The position numbers were made by a program, and so were the translations under genes. From the NCBI GenBank assembly GCA_030645475.1, contig JAUSMA010000067.1:102295-166294 (forward strand): DNA of 64,000 bases. The letters are read 5' to 3'. Source of the stretch: Nitrospirota bacterium. GTDB taxonomy: Bacteria > Nitrospirota > Nitrospiria > Nitrospirales > Nitrospiraceae. Shown here in pieces: positions 26,661-35,754 of the stretch. Within the stretch, counting starts at the first letter, position 1. Each line of letters starts with the position of its first letter. A model generated the notes under the pieces. It saw only the letters and a program-made list of their open reading frames with translations. It was not told the DNA's origin and searched no databases.

Positions 26661-27853
26661 TCTTCCGCCCCCCCAAGCTTCAAGGCCTTGCGAATGCCGC
26701 GCACCGCTTGCCTCGTGCGATGTTCGTTTTCGACAAGGCCGAAACGCACATATTCATCCCCGCCTTCCCCGAACCCGATCCCGGGAGACACCGCCACTTT
26801 CGCCTCGCGGAGCAGAAGCTTGGAAAACTCCAACGAGCCCATCGATCGATAGGGCAACGGAATCCTGGCCCAGACAAACATGGTGGCCACGGGCTTCGTC
26901 ACCTGCCATCCGATGCGATTCAGGCCGCCGACCAATACATCCCGGCGCTTCTGATAGCGCAAGACCGTCTCTTTGACACATTCTTGTGGTCCATTCAGCG
27001 CAATGACGCTGGCGATCTGCAGAGGCTGGAAAATGCCATAGTCGAGGTAACTCTTAATCTTGGCCAGAGCGCCAACAACCTCACGATTGCCGCAACAGAA
27101 GCCCACACGCCAACCTGGCATATTGTAGGCCTTCGAGAGGGTATAGAATTCGACGCCGACATCTTTCGCCCCAGGAGCTTGCAAGAAGCTCGGCGCCTTA
27201 TATCCGTCGAACACTAAGTCCGCGTAAGCCAGGTCATGAATGACAATCACACTATGCTCTTTGGCAAAGGCGACAATTTTCTTAAAAAATTCAAGATCCA
27301 CCACGGCAGTGGTGGGGTTGTGCGGAAAATTGATGACCAAAATCTTCGGCCTCGGGAACGTCTGGCGGTAGACTCGCTGTAAATCATCAAAGAAGTCACT
27401 GTCCTGACGCAACTCGATTCCGCGAACTTCTCCCCCCGCAATGATAAAACTGTACATATGAATGGGATAGGTCGGCGTCGGCGTCAGGACCACGTCGCCT
27501 GGCCCGATCAGCGCCAAGGCCAAATGCGCCAACCCTTCCTTGGACCCGATCGTCACAATGGTCTCGGTCTCAGGGTCCAGGTCGACGTTGTAATTCCGCT
27601 TATACCACCCCGTGATCGCATGCCGCAGTTTGGTGATGCCACGCGAGGCCGAGTAGCGATGGTTTTTTCCCTTCCGCGCCGCCTCAATCATCTTCTCGAC
27701 GATATGGCTCGGCGTCGGTTGGTCAGGATTGCCCATTCCGAAATCGATAATGTCTTCACCTTGTTGGCGAGCCTCAAGCTTGAGGCTCTGCACCTGGGCA
27801 AACACATACGGCGGTAGCCGTTTGATGCGATAAAATCCGTCGCCTAGTCCCAT
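26657..27853 (-). CDS. alaC: Alanine/glutamate-pyruvate aminotransferase (AlaC-like)
   Basis: About 398 residues from the ATG at 27853, preceded by AAGGG; an in-frame start six codons upstream is less likely. Fold type I aminotransferase: [38 protein letters not shown], and PLP Lys in [15 protein letters not shown]. The sequence follows the AlaC group closely ([10 protein letters not shown] at the N-terminus). It is the first gene of the alaC-hom-thrC-apgM-like-lysC unit. A related LL-diaminopimelate or aspartate aminotransferase role cannot be ruled out from sequence alone. Confidence 0.85.
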   Translation of the reverse strand: MGLGDGFYRIKRLPPYVFAQVQSLKLEARQQGEDIIDFGMGNPDQPTPSHIVEKMIEAARKGKNHRYSASRGITKLRHAITGWYKRNYNVDLDPETETIVTIGSKEGLAHLALALIGPGDVVLTPTPTYPIHMYSFIIAGGEVRGIELRQDSDFFDDLQRVYRQTFPRPKILVINFPHNPTTAVVDLEFFKKIVAFAKEHSVIVIHDLAYADLVFDGYKAPSFLQAPGAKDVGVEFYTLSKAYNMPGWRVGFCCGNREVVGALAKIKSYLDYGIFQPLQIASVIALNGPQECVKETVLRYQKRRDVLVGGLNRIGWQVTKPVATMFVWARIPLPYRSMGSLEFSKLLLREAKVAVSPGIGFGEGGDEYVRFGLVENEHRTRQAVRGIRKALKLGGAEE

Positions 27854-27925
27854 CGTATCCCTTGCCGACAATTCATGTATGCAGGAAGGCGCACAGAAAC
27901 CGCCCGCCGCTCTATCAGGGGACCT

Positions 27926-27955
27926 ATTCTAATGGCGAGGGGCGCGTCGAGTCAA
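27926..27955 (-). promoter_or_regulatory. Sigma70-type promoter of the alaC-hom-thrC-lysC operon
   Basis: On the minus strand TTGACT (27950-27955) is followed after 18 bases by TAGAAT (27926-27931); each hexamer has five of six consensus bases. It lies about 70 bases before the alaC ATG, leaving a short leader with no leader peptide or riboswitch visible. Confidence 0.6.
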
Positions 27956-28138
27956 ATTATCCCGTGATTCTGTGGGGTTCGACATTCCAACCCTTCAAAC
28001 TGACTGAACCAGCACAACACCGACTACCCCTCCCAATCCTTGCCCCTCCCAGTCAATTTCTGTTACAACGTGGAACACGTTCGCACTCATCACGCAACTC
28101 AGCTTCTTCTTGCTTTACATCGCCAGAACGGAGGATCC

Positions 28139-28852
28139 GTGCCACGACTTGGGGTGAACATCGACCATGTGGCCACGTTGCGGCAAGCCCGTGGCGGAAC
28201 CGACCCGGACCCCCTTACCGCCTCCGTGCTAGTGGAATTGGCCGGCGCCGACGGCATTGTCGTCCATCTCAGAGAAGATCGGCGGCATATTCAAGATCGC
28301 GATCTTCGCCTTTTGCGAGAACTCATCCGTACCAAGCTCGATCTGGAGATGGCTGCCGATGAGACCATGGCCAAAATTGCCCTGACCATTAAACCTGATA
28401 TGGTCACGCTCGTCCCGGAGCAGCGTCAGGAACTCACGACGGAAGGCGGCCTGGATGTGGCCGGCCACAGAGATCGCATCCAGCAGATCGTCACCATGCT
28501 CCACGATGGCGGTATTCCCGTCAGTCTCTTCATCGAACCGGATTTGGCTCAGGTCAAAGCCGCGCACCGAGTCTCAGCGGACTTCGTCGAGCTCCATACC
28601 GGTCGTTATGCGAATGCCAAACGCTCGAAAGAAGCCGATGCCGAAGTGGAAGCCATTACACAGGCCGCGAAACTCTCGTACAAGCTGGGCATGGGCGTCA
28701 ACGCCGGACATGGCTTGGACTATCGCAACGTGACACGGTTGCTGCACATTCCTGAAATCGTCGAATACAACATCGGTCACAGCATCATTGCCCGCGCGGT
28801 TCTGGTGGGCCTCGACCAAGCCGTCAGGGAAATGAAAGCGTTGCTCGGGTAA
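28139..28852 (+). CDS. pdxJ: Pyridoxine 5'-phosphate synthase
   Basis: 237 residues from a GTG at 28139 with GGAGGA just upstream. A longer frame from 28040 lacks family similarity before this point. The sequence [18 protein letters not shown] is the PdxJ N-terminus, followed by [36 protein letters not shown] and HTGRYA. It condenses 3-amino-1-hydroxyacetone phosphate with deoxyxylulose phosphate to pyridoxine phosphate. It starts a forward run pdxJ-nnr-tsaE-lapA-mutS and diverges from alaC. acpS, often found next to pdxJ, is absent here. Confidence 0.96.
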   Translation: MPRLGVNIDHVATLRQARGGTDPDPLTASVLVELAGADGIVVHLREDRRHIQDRDLRLLRELIRTKLDLEMAADETMAKIALTIKPDMVTLVPEQRQELTTEGGLDVAGHRDRIQQIVTMLHDGGIPVSLFIEPDLAQVKAAHRVSADFVELHTGRYANAKRSKEADAEVEAITQAAKLSYKLGMGVNAGHGLDYRNVTRLLHIPEIVEYNIGHSIIARAVLVGLDQAVREMKALLG

Positions 28853-28999
28853 CCCATCGTGCCGCGATATCATCTTCGTTCCTCCATGGACCACACGATT
28901 CACCCTTGTCATGACATTGCGACGTAGCGAAACGATATTTCTCCTCCCCGCACCCACCCGATTCCTCATGCGGTATCGGTCCCGCACGCAAGGCCACAG

Positions 29000-30562
29000 A
29001 TGAAGATTGTGACGGGAGCCGAGATGCAGTCGCTCGATCGCCGCACGATCACCGAGGCGCATATTCCCGGTGCCGTCTTGATGGAACGGGCCGGCGAGGG
29101 CATTGTCAGGCATCTGGAAGAGCACTATGGGCCAGCACGCGGCAAGACCATTACCATCCTCTGCGGAAAAGGGAACAACGGAGGAGACGGATTGGTTGTG
29201 GCTCGCCTCCTGCGCCGCCGACGTGCAAAGGTGCACGTAGTGCTCCTCACGCCGGTCACCGAGCTCAGCCGCGATGCCACAATTATGTATCGTCGACTCG
29301 TTCGGGTTGCAGGCCGAGCCGCAACTGTTCGATTCCGCTCTGCTGACCAAACACGATCCCTTCTCGCCTCCAGCGACATCCTCGTCGATGCCCTCCTTGG
29401 AACCGGCTTATCCTCCGAAGTAACCGGGACCTATCGTGAAGCCATCGAACTCATCAACGGAGCCGGGAAACCCATCATCGCCATCGATCTCCCGTCCGGT
29501 CTCCATGCCGACAGCGGCGCCATCCTCGGGCAAGCGATCCGCGCCACGTTGACCATTACCTTAGGCCTCCCAAAACTTGGGCTCTATGTCGGTACAGGGA
29601 TCGACCGGGCCGGCGCCATCCGCGTCGTCGATATCGGCATTCCCTCTGCCTTTGTGGACGATATCGAGAGCCGAACACTGCTGCTAACGAGCGACAGCGC
29701 CTTTACAACCCTTCCGGAGCGCCGGCTCTCCGCCCATAAAGGGACCTTTGGCCATGCAGGAATTATTGCAGGCTCCGTGGGAAAAACCGGCGCAGCGGCC
29801 TTAGCGGCTCAGGCGGCTCTCAGAATCGGATCCGGACTGGTGACCGTCGCCACTCCCAGCAGCGTCAGCGATGTACTGGAGGCCAAGCTGCTGGAAGCGA
29901 TGACCCTGCCGCTCCCGGAAACCAAAGCACGCACATTGGCTCGATCAGGACTCGATCGTGTCGCCGCCTTCATCCAGGCACGTACGGCAATCGCCATCGG
30001 CCCCGGACTCTCGACCCACCCTGAGACCGTTGAACTCGTGCAGTCGTTGATGAAATATCTGGACCGACCCTCCGTCCTCGATGCCGATGCGCTCAACGCG
30101 TTGACTGGCCGCGTTTCGTTGTTGACCGAATGTCAGACGCCGCCCATTCTCACTCCGCACCCTGGCGAGATGGCCCGGCTCGAAGTTGATGCCACCACGC
30201 AGAGCGTCAATGCAGACCGCATCGGCACGGCCAGGCGGTTCGCTAGAGAACGCGGTGTGTTCGTCGTCCTAAAAGGCGCACGAACTGTCATTGCCCGCCC
30301 CGATGGGCTTGTCGCCATTTGCCCGACGGGGAATCCCGGCATGGCCACGGCTGGAACCGGCGATGTGTTGACCGGCATGATTGTCGGCTTACTGGCGCAA
30401 GGGGTTCCCGCATGGGACGCCGCCTGTGCCGCCACCTATTTTCATGGGTCAGCCGGCGACATGGCCGCCCAACAACTCGGGCAGGCCGGCATGCTCGCCA
30501 GTGACCTGATTGCCCAGATTCCCTATGCGCTCCAGCGAACCAAAACGATTGAACGTCACTAA
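29000..30562 (+). CDS. nnr: Bifunctional NAD(P)H-hydrate epimerase / ADP-dependent dehydratase
   Basis: 520 residues, full length of the fused enzyme. The N-terminal YjeF_N epimerase domain (to about 215) has GKGNNGGDGLVVARLL and VDALLGTGLSSEVTG. The C-terminal ribokinase-like dehydratase has KGTFGHAGIIAGSVGKTGAAALAA, ILTPHPGEMARL and MATAGTGDVLTGMIVGLLAQG. It repairs hydrated NAD(P)H. The stop overlaps the start region of tsaE. Confidence 0.96.
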   Translation: MKIVTGAEMQSLDRRTITEAHIPGAVLMERAGEGIVRHLEEHYGPARGKTITILCGKGNNGGDGLVVARLLRRRRAKVHVVLLTPVTELSRDATIMYRRLVRVAGRAATVRFRSADQTRSLLASSDILVDALLGTGLSSEVTGTYREAIELINGAGKPIIAIDLPSGLHADSGAILGQAIRATLTITLGLPKLGLYVGTGIDRAGAIRVVDIGIPSAFVDDIESRTLLLTSDSAFTTLPERRLSAHKGTFGHAGIIAGSVGKTGAAALAAQAALRIGSGLVTVATPSSVSDVLEAKLLEAMTLPLPETKARTLARSGLDRVAAFIQARTAIAIGPGLSTHPETVELVQSLMKYLDRPSVLDADALNALTGRVSLLTECQTPPILTPHPGEMARLEVDATTQSVNADRIGTARRFARERGVFVVLKGARTVIARPDGLVAICPTGNPGMATAGTGDVLTGMIVGLLAQGVPAWDAACAATYFHGSAGDMAAQQLGQAGMLASDLIAQIPYALQRTKTIERH

Positions 30563-31127
30563 GTCAGCCAAGGCAACAGAGCCTGCCGCTCGCCGCCGCG
30601 CCACGTCGAGCCTGCCGTGGAAACTGACGTCCTCCTCGCACCAGCAGACCGACTGGTTAGGCCAAGTGCTCGGACGTACGTTTCGGGGAGGGGAAACGAT
30701 CGCACTCTACGGACCGCTCGGAGCCGGCAAGACGGCGCTCGTTCGTGGAATCGCGCAGGGTCTTGGCGCATCGCCAACGGCAGTGACCAGCCCGACCTTC
30801 GTCGTGATTCACGAATACCAGGGGCGGCTGCCACTGGCCCACATGGATTGGTATCGCATCCGCTCGCTCCGCGAGCTTGAATCGACAGGTGTGATGGAGT
30901 ATTTCTCTGGCCAGACCGTGACAGCCATCGAATGGGCGGACAAGGGCCTTGACCTGCTGCCGCAGGACCGGATTGAGGTGACCCTGAGTCATCGTACCGC
31001 GCAGAGTCGATCGATTCAGTTGAATGCCACAGGTCCAACGTCTGAGGATGCCCTCGCGCGAGCGCGCAAAACATATCAGGCACCACCGCACCAAGGCTCG
31101 GACAAGAAGGGGACAACGAGGTCATGA
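30525..31127 (+). CDS. tsaE: tRNA threonylcarbamoyladenosine ATPase TsaE
   Basis: About 200 residues; the ATG at 30525 overlaps nnr by 38 bases. No good ribosome binding site is seen, and the conserved domain starts only near residue 40 (WKLTSSSHQQTDWLG), so the true start may lie downstream. Walker A is GPLGAGKTALVRGIAQGLG, then VTSPTFVVIHEYQG, HMDWYRI and IEWADKG. TsaE supports t6A formation with TsaB/TsaD. The C-terminus beyond residue about 170 is a basic, polar extension (EDALARARKTYQ) not part of the core. The TGA overlaps the lapA start by four bases. Confidence 0.93.
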   Translation: MRSSEPKRLNVTKSAKATEPAARRRATSSLPWKLTSSSHQQTDWLGQVLGRTFRGGETIALYGPLGAGKTALVRGIAQGLGASPTAVTSPTFVVIHEYQGRLPLAHMDWYRIRSLRELESTGVMEYFSGQTVTAIEWADKGLDLLPQDRIEVTLSHRTAQSRSIQLNATGPTSEDALARARKTYQAPPHQGSDKKGTTRS

Positions 31128-31468
31128 TAAGGCTGATTCTGGTCGGGGTCCTACTCCTCCTCTCCCTGGCATTTTTCCTTCAAAATCAGGAACAGGAAGT
31201 GACGCTCCGGTACTTCTTCGGTCTGCTCGAAGCTTCAACGCCGATCTACAAGCCTATCCTCACTGGTTTCGCGGTGGGACTGTTGGTCTCCGGCATTCTG
31301 CTCTTTCCTCCATGGGTGAGAGGCCGGATCGAACTCCGACGAAAAACCAAAGCGCTGCAAGAGGCTGAAGTGGACTTAGAACGGCTACGCCTCTCGCTCG
31401 ATAAAGTCACCGGCCGCACTCCGCCCACTATGACCGGCGAACCACAAAGAGACCGACACGATGAGTGA
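31124..31468 (+). CDS. LapA-domain (DUF1049) inner-membrane protein
   Basis: 114 residues. Two membrane helices, IRLILVGVLLLLSLAFFL at the N-terminus and ILTGFAVGLLVSGILLF around residues 48-63, with NQEQEVTLRYFF between them, match the LapA (YciS-like) domain. The C-terminal half is a cytoplasmic coiled coil (TKALQEAEVDLERLRLSLDK). In E. coli the LapA partner is involved in lipopolysaccharide assembly control. No lapB gene is adjacent; the gene overlaps tsaE (four bases) and mutS (eight bases). Confidence 0.8.
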   Translation: MIRLILVGVLLLLSLAFFLQNQEQEVTLRYFFGLLEASTPIYKPILTGFAVGLLVSGILLFPPWVRGRIELRRKTKALQEAEVDLERLRLSLDKVTGRTPPTMTGEPQRDRHDE

Positions 31469-34127
31469 CGCAGACGCCTCACCGTTAATGCGGCAATACC
31501 GGGAAATCAAACGCGGGTATCCCGACGCCATCCTGTTATTCCGCGTCGGCGACTTTTACGAAATGTTTTACGAGGATGCGCAGGTCGCTTCAAAACTGCT
31601 CTCCATTGCCCTCACGTCTCGCGATAAATCCAGCGCCACCCCTATTCCATTGTGTGGCGTGCCGTACCATGCCGCGCAAGGTTATATCGCGAAGCTCCTT
31701 AAGGCCGGACGAACCGTCGCACTCTGCGAACAGGTGGAAGACCCGAAACTCGCAAAGGGTCTCGTGCGCCGAGAAGTCGTCCGTCTCTATACACCTGGCA
31801 CGTTGGTCGATACCGAATTCCTCTCTCCCGGCGAATCGCATTTCCTGGTTGCAGTGGCCTTCTCCGATGCCATGGCCTCATCGTCCAAGGGACAATCCGT
31901 CATTGGGCTGGCCTGTCTGGATGTCTCCACGGGCGAGTTTTGGATGACGGAATTCCATGGGGCGCAGGCGGAAACTCAACTCTTGGATGAACTGGCTCGA
32001 CTGGAACCGCGGGAAGTCTTACATCAAGATTCCACGGCACAGGCCGGAACCTGCCTGGCTCACCTGCGTGGGCCACGCCTCTGTGCACAACCTTCGGCCG
32101 CCTTCCATCCCAAAGACGCCGCGCAACTACTCCAGACACAGTTTGCGGTGCAGTCGCTCGACGGATTCGGCTGCCGCGGCCTGACCGCCGGGATCGGAGC
32201 TGCCGGAGCAGTTCTGCGATACGTTCGTGAGACCCAGCCGACCGCCTCGCTTGCGCATCTCCGCCGTCTGCAGACCCGCTGGAGCAGCGACTCCATGCAT
32301 CTGGATAGCGCGACGATTCGCAATCTCGAACTCGTGCGGCCCCTCGGCTTCGGCGAGCCCCGATCAGGACAGGACCAGTCGACGGTTCTGTCGGTGTTGG
32401 ACCGTACTGCAACGGCGATGGGCAGTCGCCTGTTGCGCGATTGGCTCGTCAGGCCACTCCTCAACCAAGGCGCCATTCAGGCTCGTCTGGACGCAGTTGG
32501 CGAGTTGAAAGACCGGATACAACAACGGGTGTCGCTCAGGACCACACTCCGCGATGTGCAAGATATCGCCCGTCTCAGCAGCCGCCTGACGCTCGGTGTT
32601 GCAGGACCTCGCGAACTACTCGCATTGAAACAATCCGTAAGCGCCCTGCCTGAATTACGGTCCCACCTCCAACCCTTCTCCGCTTCGCTGCTGGCCGCTG
32701 TCCGTGAGTCCTGGGACGACTGCCGCGATGTCCATGACACGATTGAGCAGACCGTCAAGCCGGATGCGCCGATGTCCCTCCGTGACGGCGGCGTGATTCG
32801 AGAGGGATACCATGCCGGAGTCGATGAACTGCGCAAGGCCAGCACCGAAGGCAAGGGCTGGATCGCCTCGCTAGAATCCAAAGAACGGGAACGAACGGGA
32901 ATCGATTCGTTGAAGGTTCGCTACAATCAAGTATTCGGCTACTACATCGAAATTACCAAGACTCACCTCACCAGAGTCCCGCCTGATTACATTCGCAAAC
33001 AGACGCTGGTGAATGCCGAACGATTCATGACAGCGGAACTTAAAGAGTTGGAAGAACGGGTCACAGGCGCTGAAAGTAAACTGCTGGCGCTCGAGCAGGA
33101 ACTGTTTGATCAGGTCCGCAGTCGTTTAGCGAATGAGGTGCCTCGCCTTCAAGCGATGGCCCAGACCGTTGCGTTGCTCGACGTCCTCGCCGGTTTGGCC
33201 GAGACCGCCGCCTTACATCGCTACGTCAAACCACTCGTCGATGAGAGCGGCACGATCCTCATTCTGGAAGGCCGGCACCCTGTCGTGGAACAGCTCAGCA
33301 GTGATCTCACCTTCGTACCTAACGACACAGCCCTCGACTGTGAGGGGAACAGGCTGGTGATCCTCACCGGGCCCAACATGGCGGGGAAAAGCACCTATCT
33401 CCGCCAGGTCGCACTGATCGTTTTGTTGGCGCAAATCGGAAGTTTCGTGCCGGCGACCGAGGCCCACATTGGATTAGTCGATCGGATTTTCACGCGTGTG
33501 GGCGCCTCCGACAACCTGTCCGCCGGCCAGAGCACCTTCATGGTGGAGATGATCGAGTCGGCTCATATCTTAAACAGTGCGACGTCCCGCAGCTTGATTC
33601 TCCTAGATGAGATCGGTCGAGGAACCAGCACCTACGACGGACTTAGCATCGCCTGGGCCATTGCGGAACATATTCAAGACCGTCAGCACGTGGGAGCCAG
33701 AACCTTGTTCGCCACGCATTATCACGAGATGACGCAACTGGAAGGGTTACGGGAAGGGATTAAAAACTATTGCGTGGCGGTCCAGGAACGGGATGGAGAC
33801 GTGGTCTTCTTGCGTAAGATTATACCGGGCGGCGCAGACCGCAGTTACGGCATTCACGTGGCGAAACTAGCAGGGCTCCCTCCCACGGTCATTGCCAGGG
33901 CGCAACAAGTCCTCGCCCAACTGGAGCAACCGGATACCACCATCGAGGGTACGCCCGTATCGTTGGAGAGAGAAACACCACAGACTTCACTGCCCAAGCC
34001 CCATCCAATCATCGAGGAAATGAAACAAATCGACCTCTTCTCCATGACGCCGCTCGATGCACTCAACCGCCTCGCTGACATCCAACGCCGGATCGGGCCA
34101 ACCGGCCAAGACGGTCGCGACAAATAA
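31461..34127 (+). CDS. mutS: DNA mismatch repair protein MutS
   Basis: 888 residues, typical MutS1. The mismatch-binding Phe-x-Glu is in FRVGDFYEMFYEDA. Domains III-IV lie in the middle; Walker A GPNMAGKSTYLRQVA is at about 636, Walker B SLILLDEIGRGTSTYDG at about 713, then THYHEMTQL and the HTH AGLPPTVIARAQQVLAQLE. It recognises base mismatches and short loops, with MutL as partner (not in this window). It ends a five-gene forward unit at a strong terminator. Confidence 0.98.
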   Translation: MSDADASPLMRQYREIKRGYPDAILLFRVGDFYEMFYEDAQVASKLLSIALTSRDKSSATPIPLCGVPYHAAQGYIAKLLKAGRTVALCEQVEDPKLAKGLVRREVVRLYTPGTLVDTEFLSPGESHFLVAVAFSDAMASSSKGQSVIGLACLDVSTGEFWMTEFHGAQAETQLLDELARLEPREVLHQDSTAQAGTCLAHLRGPRLCAQPSAAFHPKDAAQLLQTQFAVQSLDGFGCRGLTAGIGAAGAVLRYVRETQPTASLAHLRRLQTRWSSDSMHLDSATIRNLELVRPLGFGEPRSGQDQSTVLSVLDRTATAMGSRLLRDWLVRPLLNQGAIQARLDAVGELKDRIQQRVSLRTTLRDVQDIARLSSRLTLGVAGPRELLALKQSVSALPELRSHLQPFSASLLAAVRESWDDCRDVHDTIEQTVKPDAPMSLRDGGVIREGYHAGVDELRKASTEGKGWIASLESKERERTGIDSLKVRYNQVFGYYIEITKTHLTRVPPDYIRKQTLVNAERFMTAELKELEERVTGAESKLLALEQELFDQVRSRLANEVPRLQAMAQTVALLDVLAGLAETAALHRYVKPLVDESGTILILEGRHPVVEQLSSDLTFVPNDTALDCEGNRLVILTGPNMAGKSTYLRQVALIVLLAQIGSFVPATEAHIGLVDRIFTRVGASDNLSAGQSTFMVEMIESAHILNSATSRSLILLDEIGRGTSTYDGLSIAWAIAEHIQDRQHVGARTLFATHYHEMTQLEGLREGIKNYCVAVQERDGDVVFLRKIIPGGADRSYGIHVAKLAGLPPTVIARAQQVLAQLEQPDTTIEGTPVSLERETPQTSLPKPHPIIEEMKQIDLFSMTPLDALNRLADIQRRIGPTGQDGRDK

Positions 34128-34128
34128 G

Positions 34129-34162
34129 AAAGGCGGCATCCCCTTTCGGAGATGCCGCCTTT
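34129..34162. terminator. Bidirectional intrinsic terminator
   Basis: A 12-base perfect stem, AAAGGCGGCATC with GATGCCGCCTTT, around a ten-base loop, between the convergent genes mutS and 34184-34855. A/T-ends on both arms give a short U-tract in either direction. Confidence 0.85.
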
Positions 34163-34183
34163 ACAAACAGAGACTGGCTCAGC

Positions 34184-34855
34184 TTAGTGAGCAGCAGTGC
34201 CCAAGTTGTACTTCGCGGTCCAGGGAATGAGCCCTGCAACTGGCTGACCGCCTGGGATCAACACATCATATTGCATAGGGATAAGGGCCCCATCAGGAGA
34301 CTTCGGTGAGGTGTTGAGCTGCTGCTTCGCTGCGGCGCAGCCTGCTTCAACTTCGCTATGCCCCGCGCACTCTTTCAAACGCAGACCGGAGATGCTGAGC
34401 GGCTTCCCCATCGAACCAGCCACTTCCGGAAGTTTCTTGATCGAAGAAATGACGCGGTGATTCTGCTCTGGCTCCGTCACGGTAAACTCGATCAGGTCGG
34501 TCGTGCTGGAAGGCGGAACTTCCTTCGCTGCAGCAGGACCAGCATGGGGGCGGCCCATCTTCTTCAACTCATCCCAGGCACCCTTGTCCGCGTAAAACTT
34601 CAGGGTCTTGCCCGGGTGGATCTTCTGCCAGAAGAAACCGCTCTCAGCGGCCCCGCCGAACACAGAGACGTTGATCCAGACCGCTTCATCGTAGTGATCG
34701 AGGACAATGACGCGACCCTGAAGGGTCGTCGGCTTGCTCAAATCTCCCCACTCAAAACGCTCCTGGAATGACTCGATGGCTAACGCAGTGGAGGCTACGG
34801 ATACCCCCAGCGCTACAGCGGCCACCATGGCCCAACCTTTCGCATGAAACTTCAT
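34184..34855 (-). CDS. Exported protein of unknown function (second of a two-gene unit)
   Basis: About 223 residues from the ATG at 34855, which has GGAGG eight bases upstream. The signal peptide is MKFHAKGWAMVAAVALGVSV to about STALA (residues 1-27). The mature protein starts IESFQERFEWGDLSK and is rich in beta strands (LQGRVIVLDHYDEAVWINVSVF, TTDLIEFTVTEPEQNHRVISS). Two Cys, in KECAGHSEVEAGCAAAKQ, could form a disulfide. I do not recognise the family. It is 51 bases downstream of the gene at 34907-35413, also exported. A periplasmic or surface role is inferred. Confidence 0.75.
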   Translation of the reverse strand: MKFHAKGWAMVAAVALGVSVASTALAIESFQERFEWGDLSKPTTLQGRVIVLDHYDEAVWINVSVFGGAAESGFFWQKIHPGKTLKFYADKGAWDELKKMGRPHAGPAAAKEVPPSSTTDLIEFTVTEPEQNHRVISSIKKLPEVAGSMGKPLSISGLRLKECAGHSEVEAGCAAAKQQLNTSPKSPDGALIPMQYDVLIPGGQPVAGLIPWTAKYNLGTAAH

Positions 34856-34906
34856 AATCGCGTCCTCCTTGCTGGACATAAATGAATTAAGGCTTGTCGA
34901 GGTCGA

Positions 34907-35413
34907 TTACTTAATAACCTTAAACCCGGTGATCGTCCGACCGTCCAGGCTCACTTCCATGGCCACGAGCTCCTGGGAGGCCTTGATGATCTGGTCCATC
35001 AACGCTTTGTCCTTCACTGCCAGACGAACGGTCGTGGCAGCATGGTACCAACCGGAATAAGGATTGTTCTTATCGGTTCCGCCCACAAAGCCCCAGCCGC
35101 AGCAAGAGAACAATGGATCTGGTGGCTTCACGTCGAGATCGGAGGACGAACGGCCGTTCGGGGTCCCTGACGCCGGCTCACCGGTGTTCCAATATTGAAT
35201 CCCGAAGAGCAACTCGCCATCTGGATTATCTGCCCACTGTGACCAGACACGACCTTTCAAGGTCTTGGTGACTTCACCCTTCATCGGCTTTCCACCGACG
35301 ATGTTATCAACTGGACCCGCCCCAGGCGCATCGGCCGCCACGGCGAATTCAGCCGTCAACATACCGAACATGGACAACATTGCCACGGAGGCTAAAACTG
35401 CAACCCTTTTCAT
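34907..35413 (-). CDS. Exported protein of unknown function (first of a two-gene unit)
   Basis: About 168 residues from the ATG at 35413, with GGAGGG seven bases upstream. Signal peptide to about residue 26 (VAVLASVAMLSMFGMLTAEFAVAA). The mature part has KGRVWSQWADNPDGELLFG, a vicinal Cys pair in LFSCCGWGFVGGTDKN, and ends VAMEVSLDGRTITGFKVIK. Family not recognised. The strong ribosome binding site, the TTGACA-type promoter at 35595-35623 and a long leader suggest an actively expressed, perhaps regulated, unit with 34184-34855. Confidence 0.75.
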   Translation of the reverse strand: MKRVAVLASVAMLSMFGMLTAEFAVAADAPGAGPVDNIVGGKPMKGEVTKTLKGRVWSQWADNPDGELLFGIQYWNTGEPASGTPNGRSSSDLDVKPPDPLFSCCGWGFVGGTDKNNPYSGWYHAATTVRLAVKDKALMDQIIKASQELVAMEVSLDGRTITGFKVIK

Positions 35414-35754
35414 ACCTAGTCCCTCCTTCATAAAAATAACAACCGAAATAACCGATGGACACTAGTTTAAGTACGATGAATGAACAGAAACGGTTTCAGA
35501 GATCCTCCAATCACGAGCGATGGGTTTCGCCACCTCCTTTGCTCTCTCTCGCGTTGAGTCCCTCGATTGAGAATCGTTGTCAAAAAGTTCCGTCATGGTA
35601 CTGAAACCACGAAATACTGTCAAGGAAATGTTTGTCCTGTGGATAGATTCGAATTTAGTCATAATAATGATTAATAATCAAATATTTACGACAACTAGCG
35701 CTCTCGCAGATTTTGCCATATTTGAGCACTCGACTCGCATCTATTAGAAAATTC
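35414..35754. other. Intergenic region with promoter and AT-rich block, no gene
   Basis: 341 bases between the M16 peptidase stop and the exported-protein operon. It contains the promoter described at 35595-35623, an AT-rich block around 35655-35690 (with TGATTATTAATCA on the minus strand), and an AAAGGAGGTGG-like sequence near 35535. A 66-codon open frame (35462-35662) has no recognisable features. No RNA gene is seen. Confidence 0.6.
35595..35623 (-). promoter_or_regulatory. Sigma70-type promoter of the 34907/34184 exported-protein unit
   Basis: On the minus strand TTGACA (35618-35623) is followed after exactly 17 bases by TACCAT (35595-35600). The predicted start leaves a leader of about 175 bases before the first ATG. 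A second TTGACA-like hexamer lies in the leader. Confidence 0.5.

Noticed and set aside
35462..35662. Minus-strand 66-codon frame in the 35414-35754 gap
   Set aside because: No ribosome binding site at its start, no domain and it overlaps the likely promoter of the exported-protein unit.
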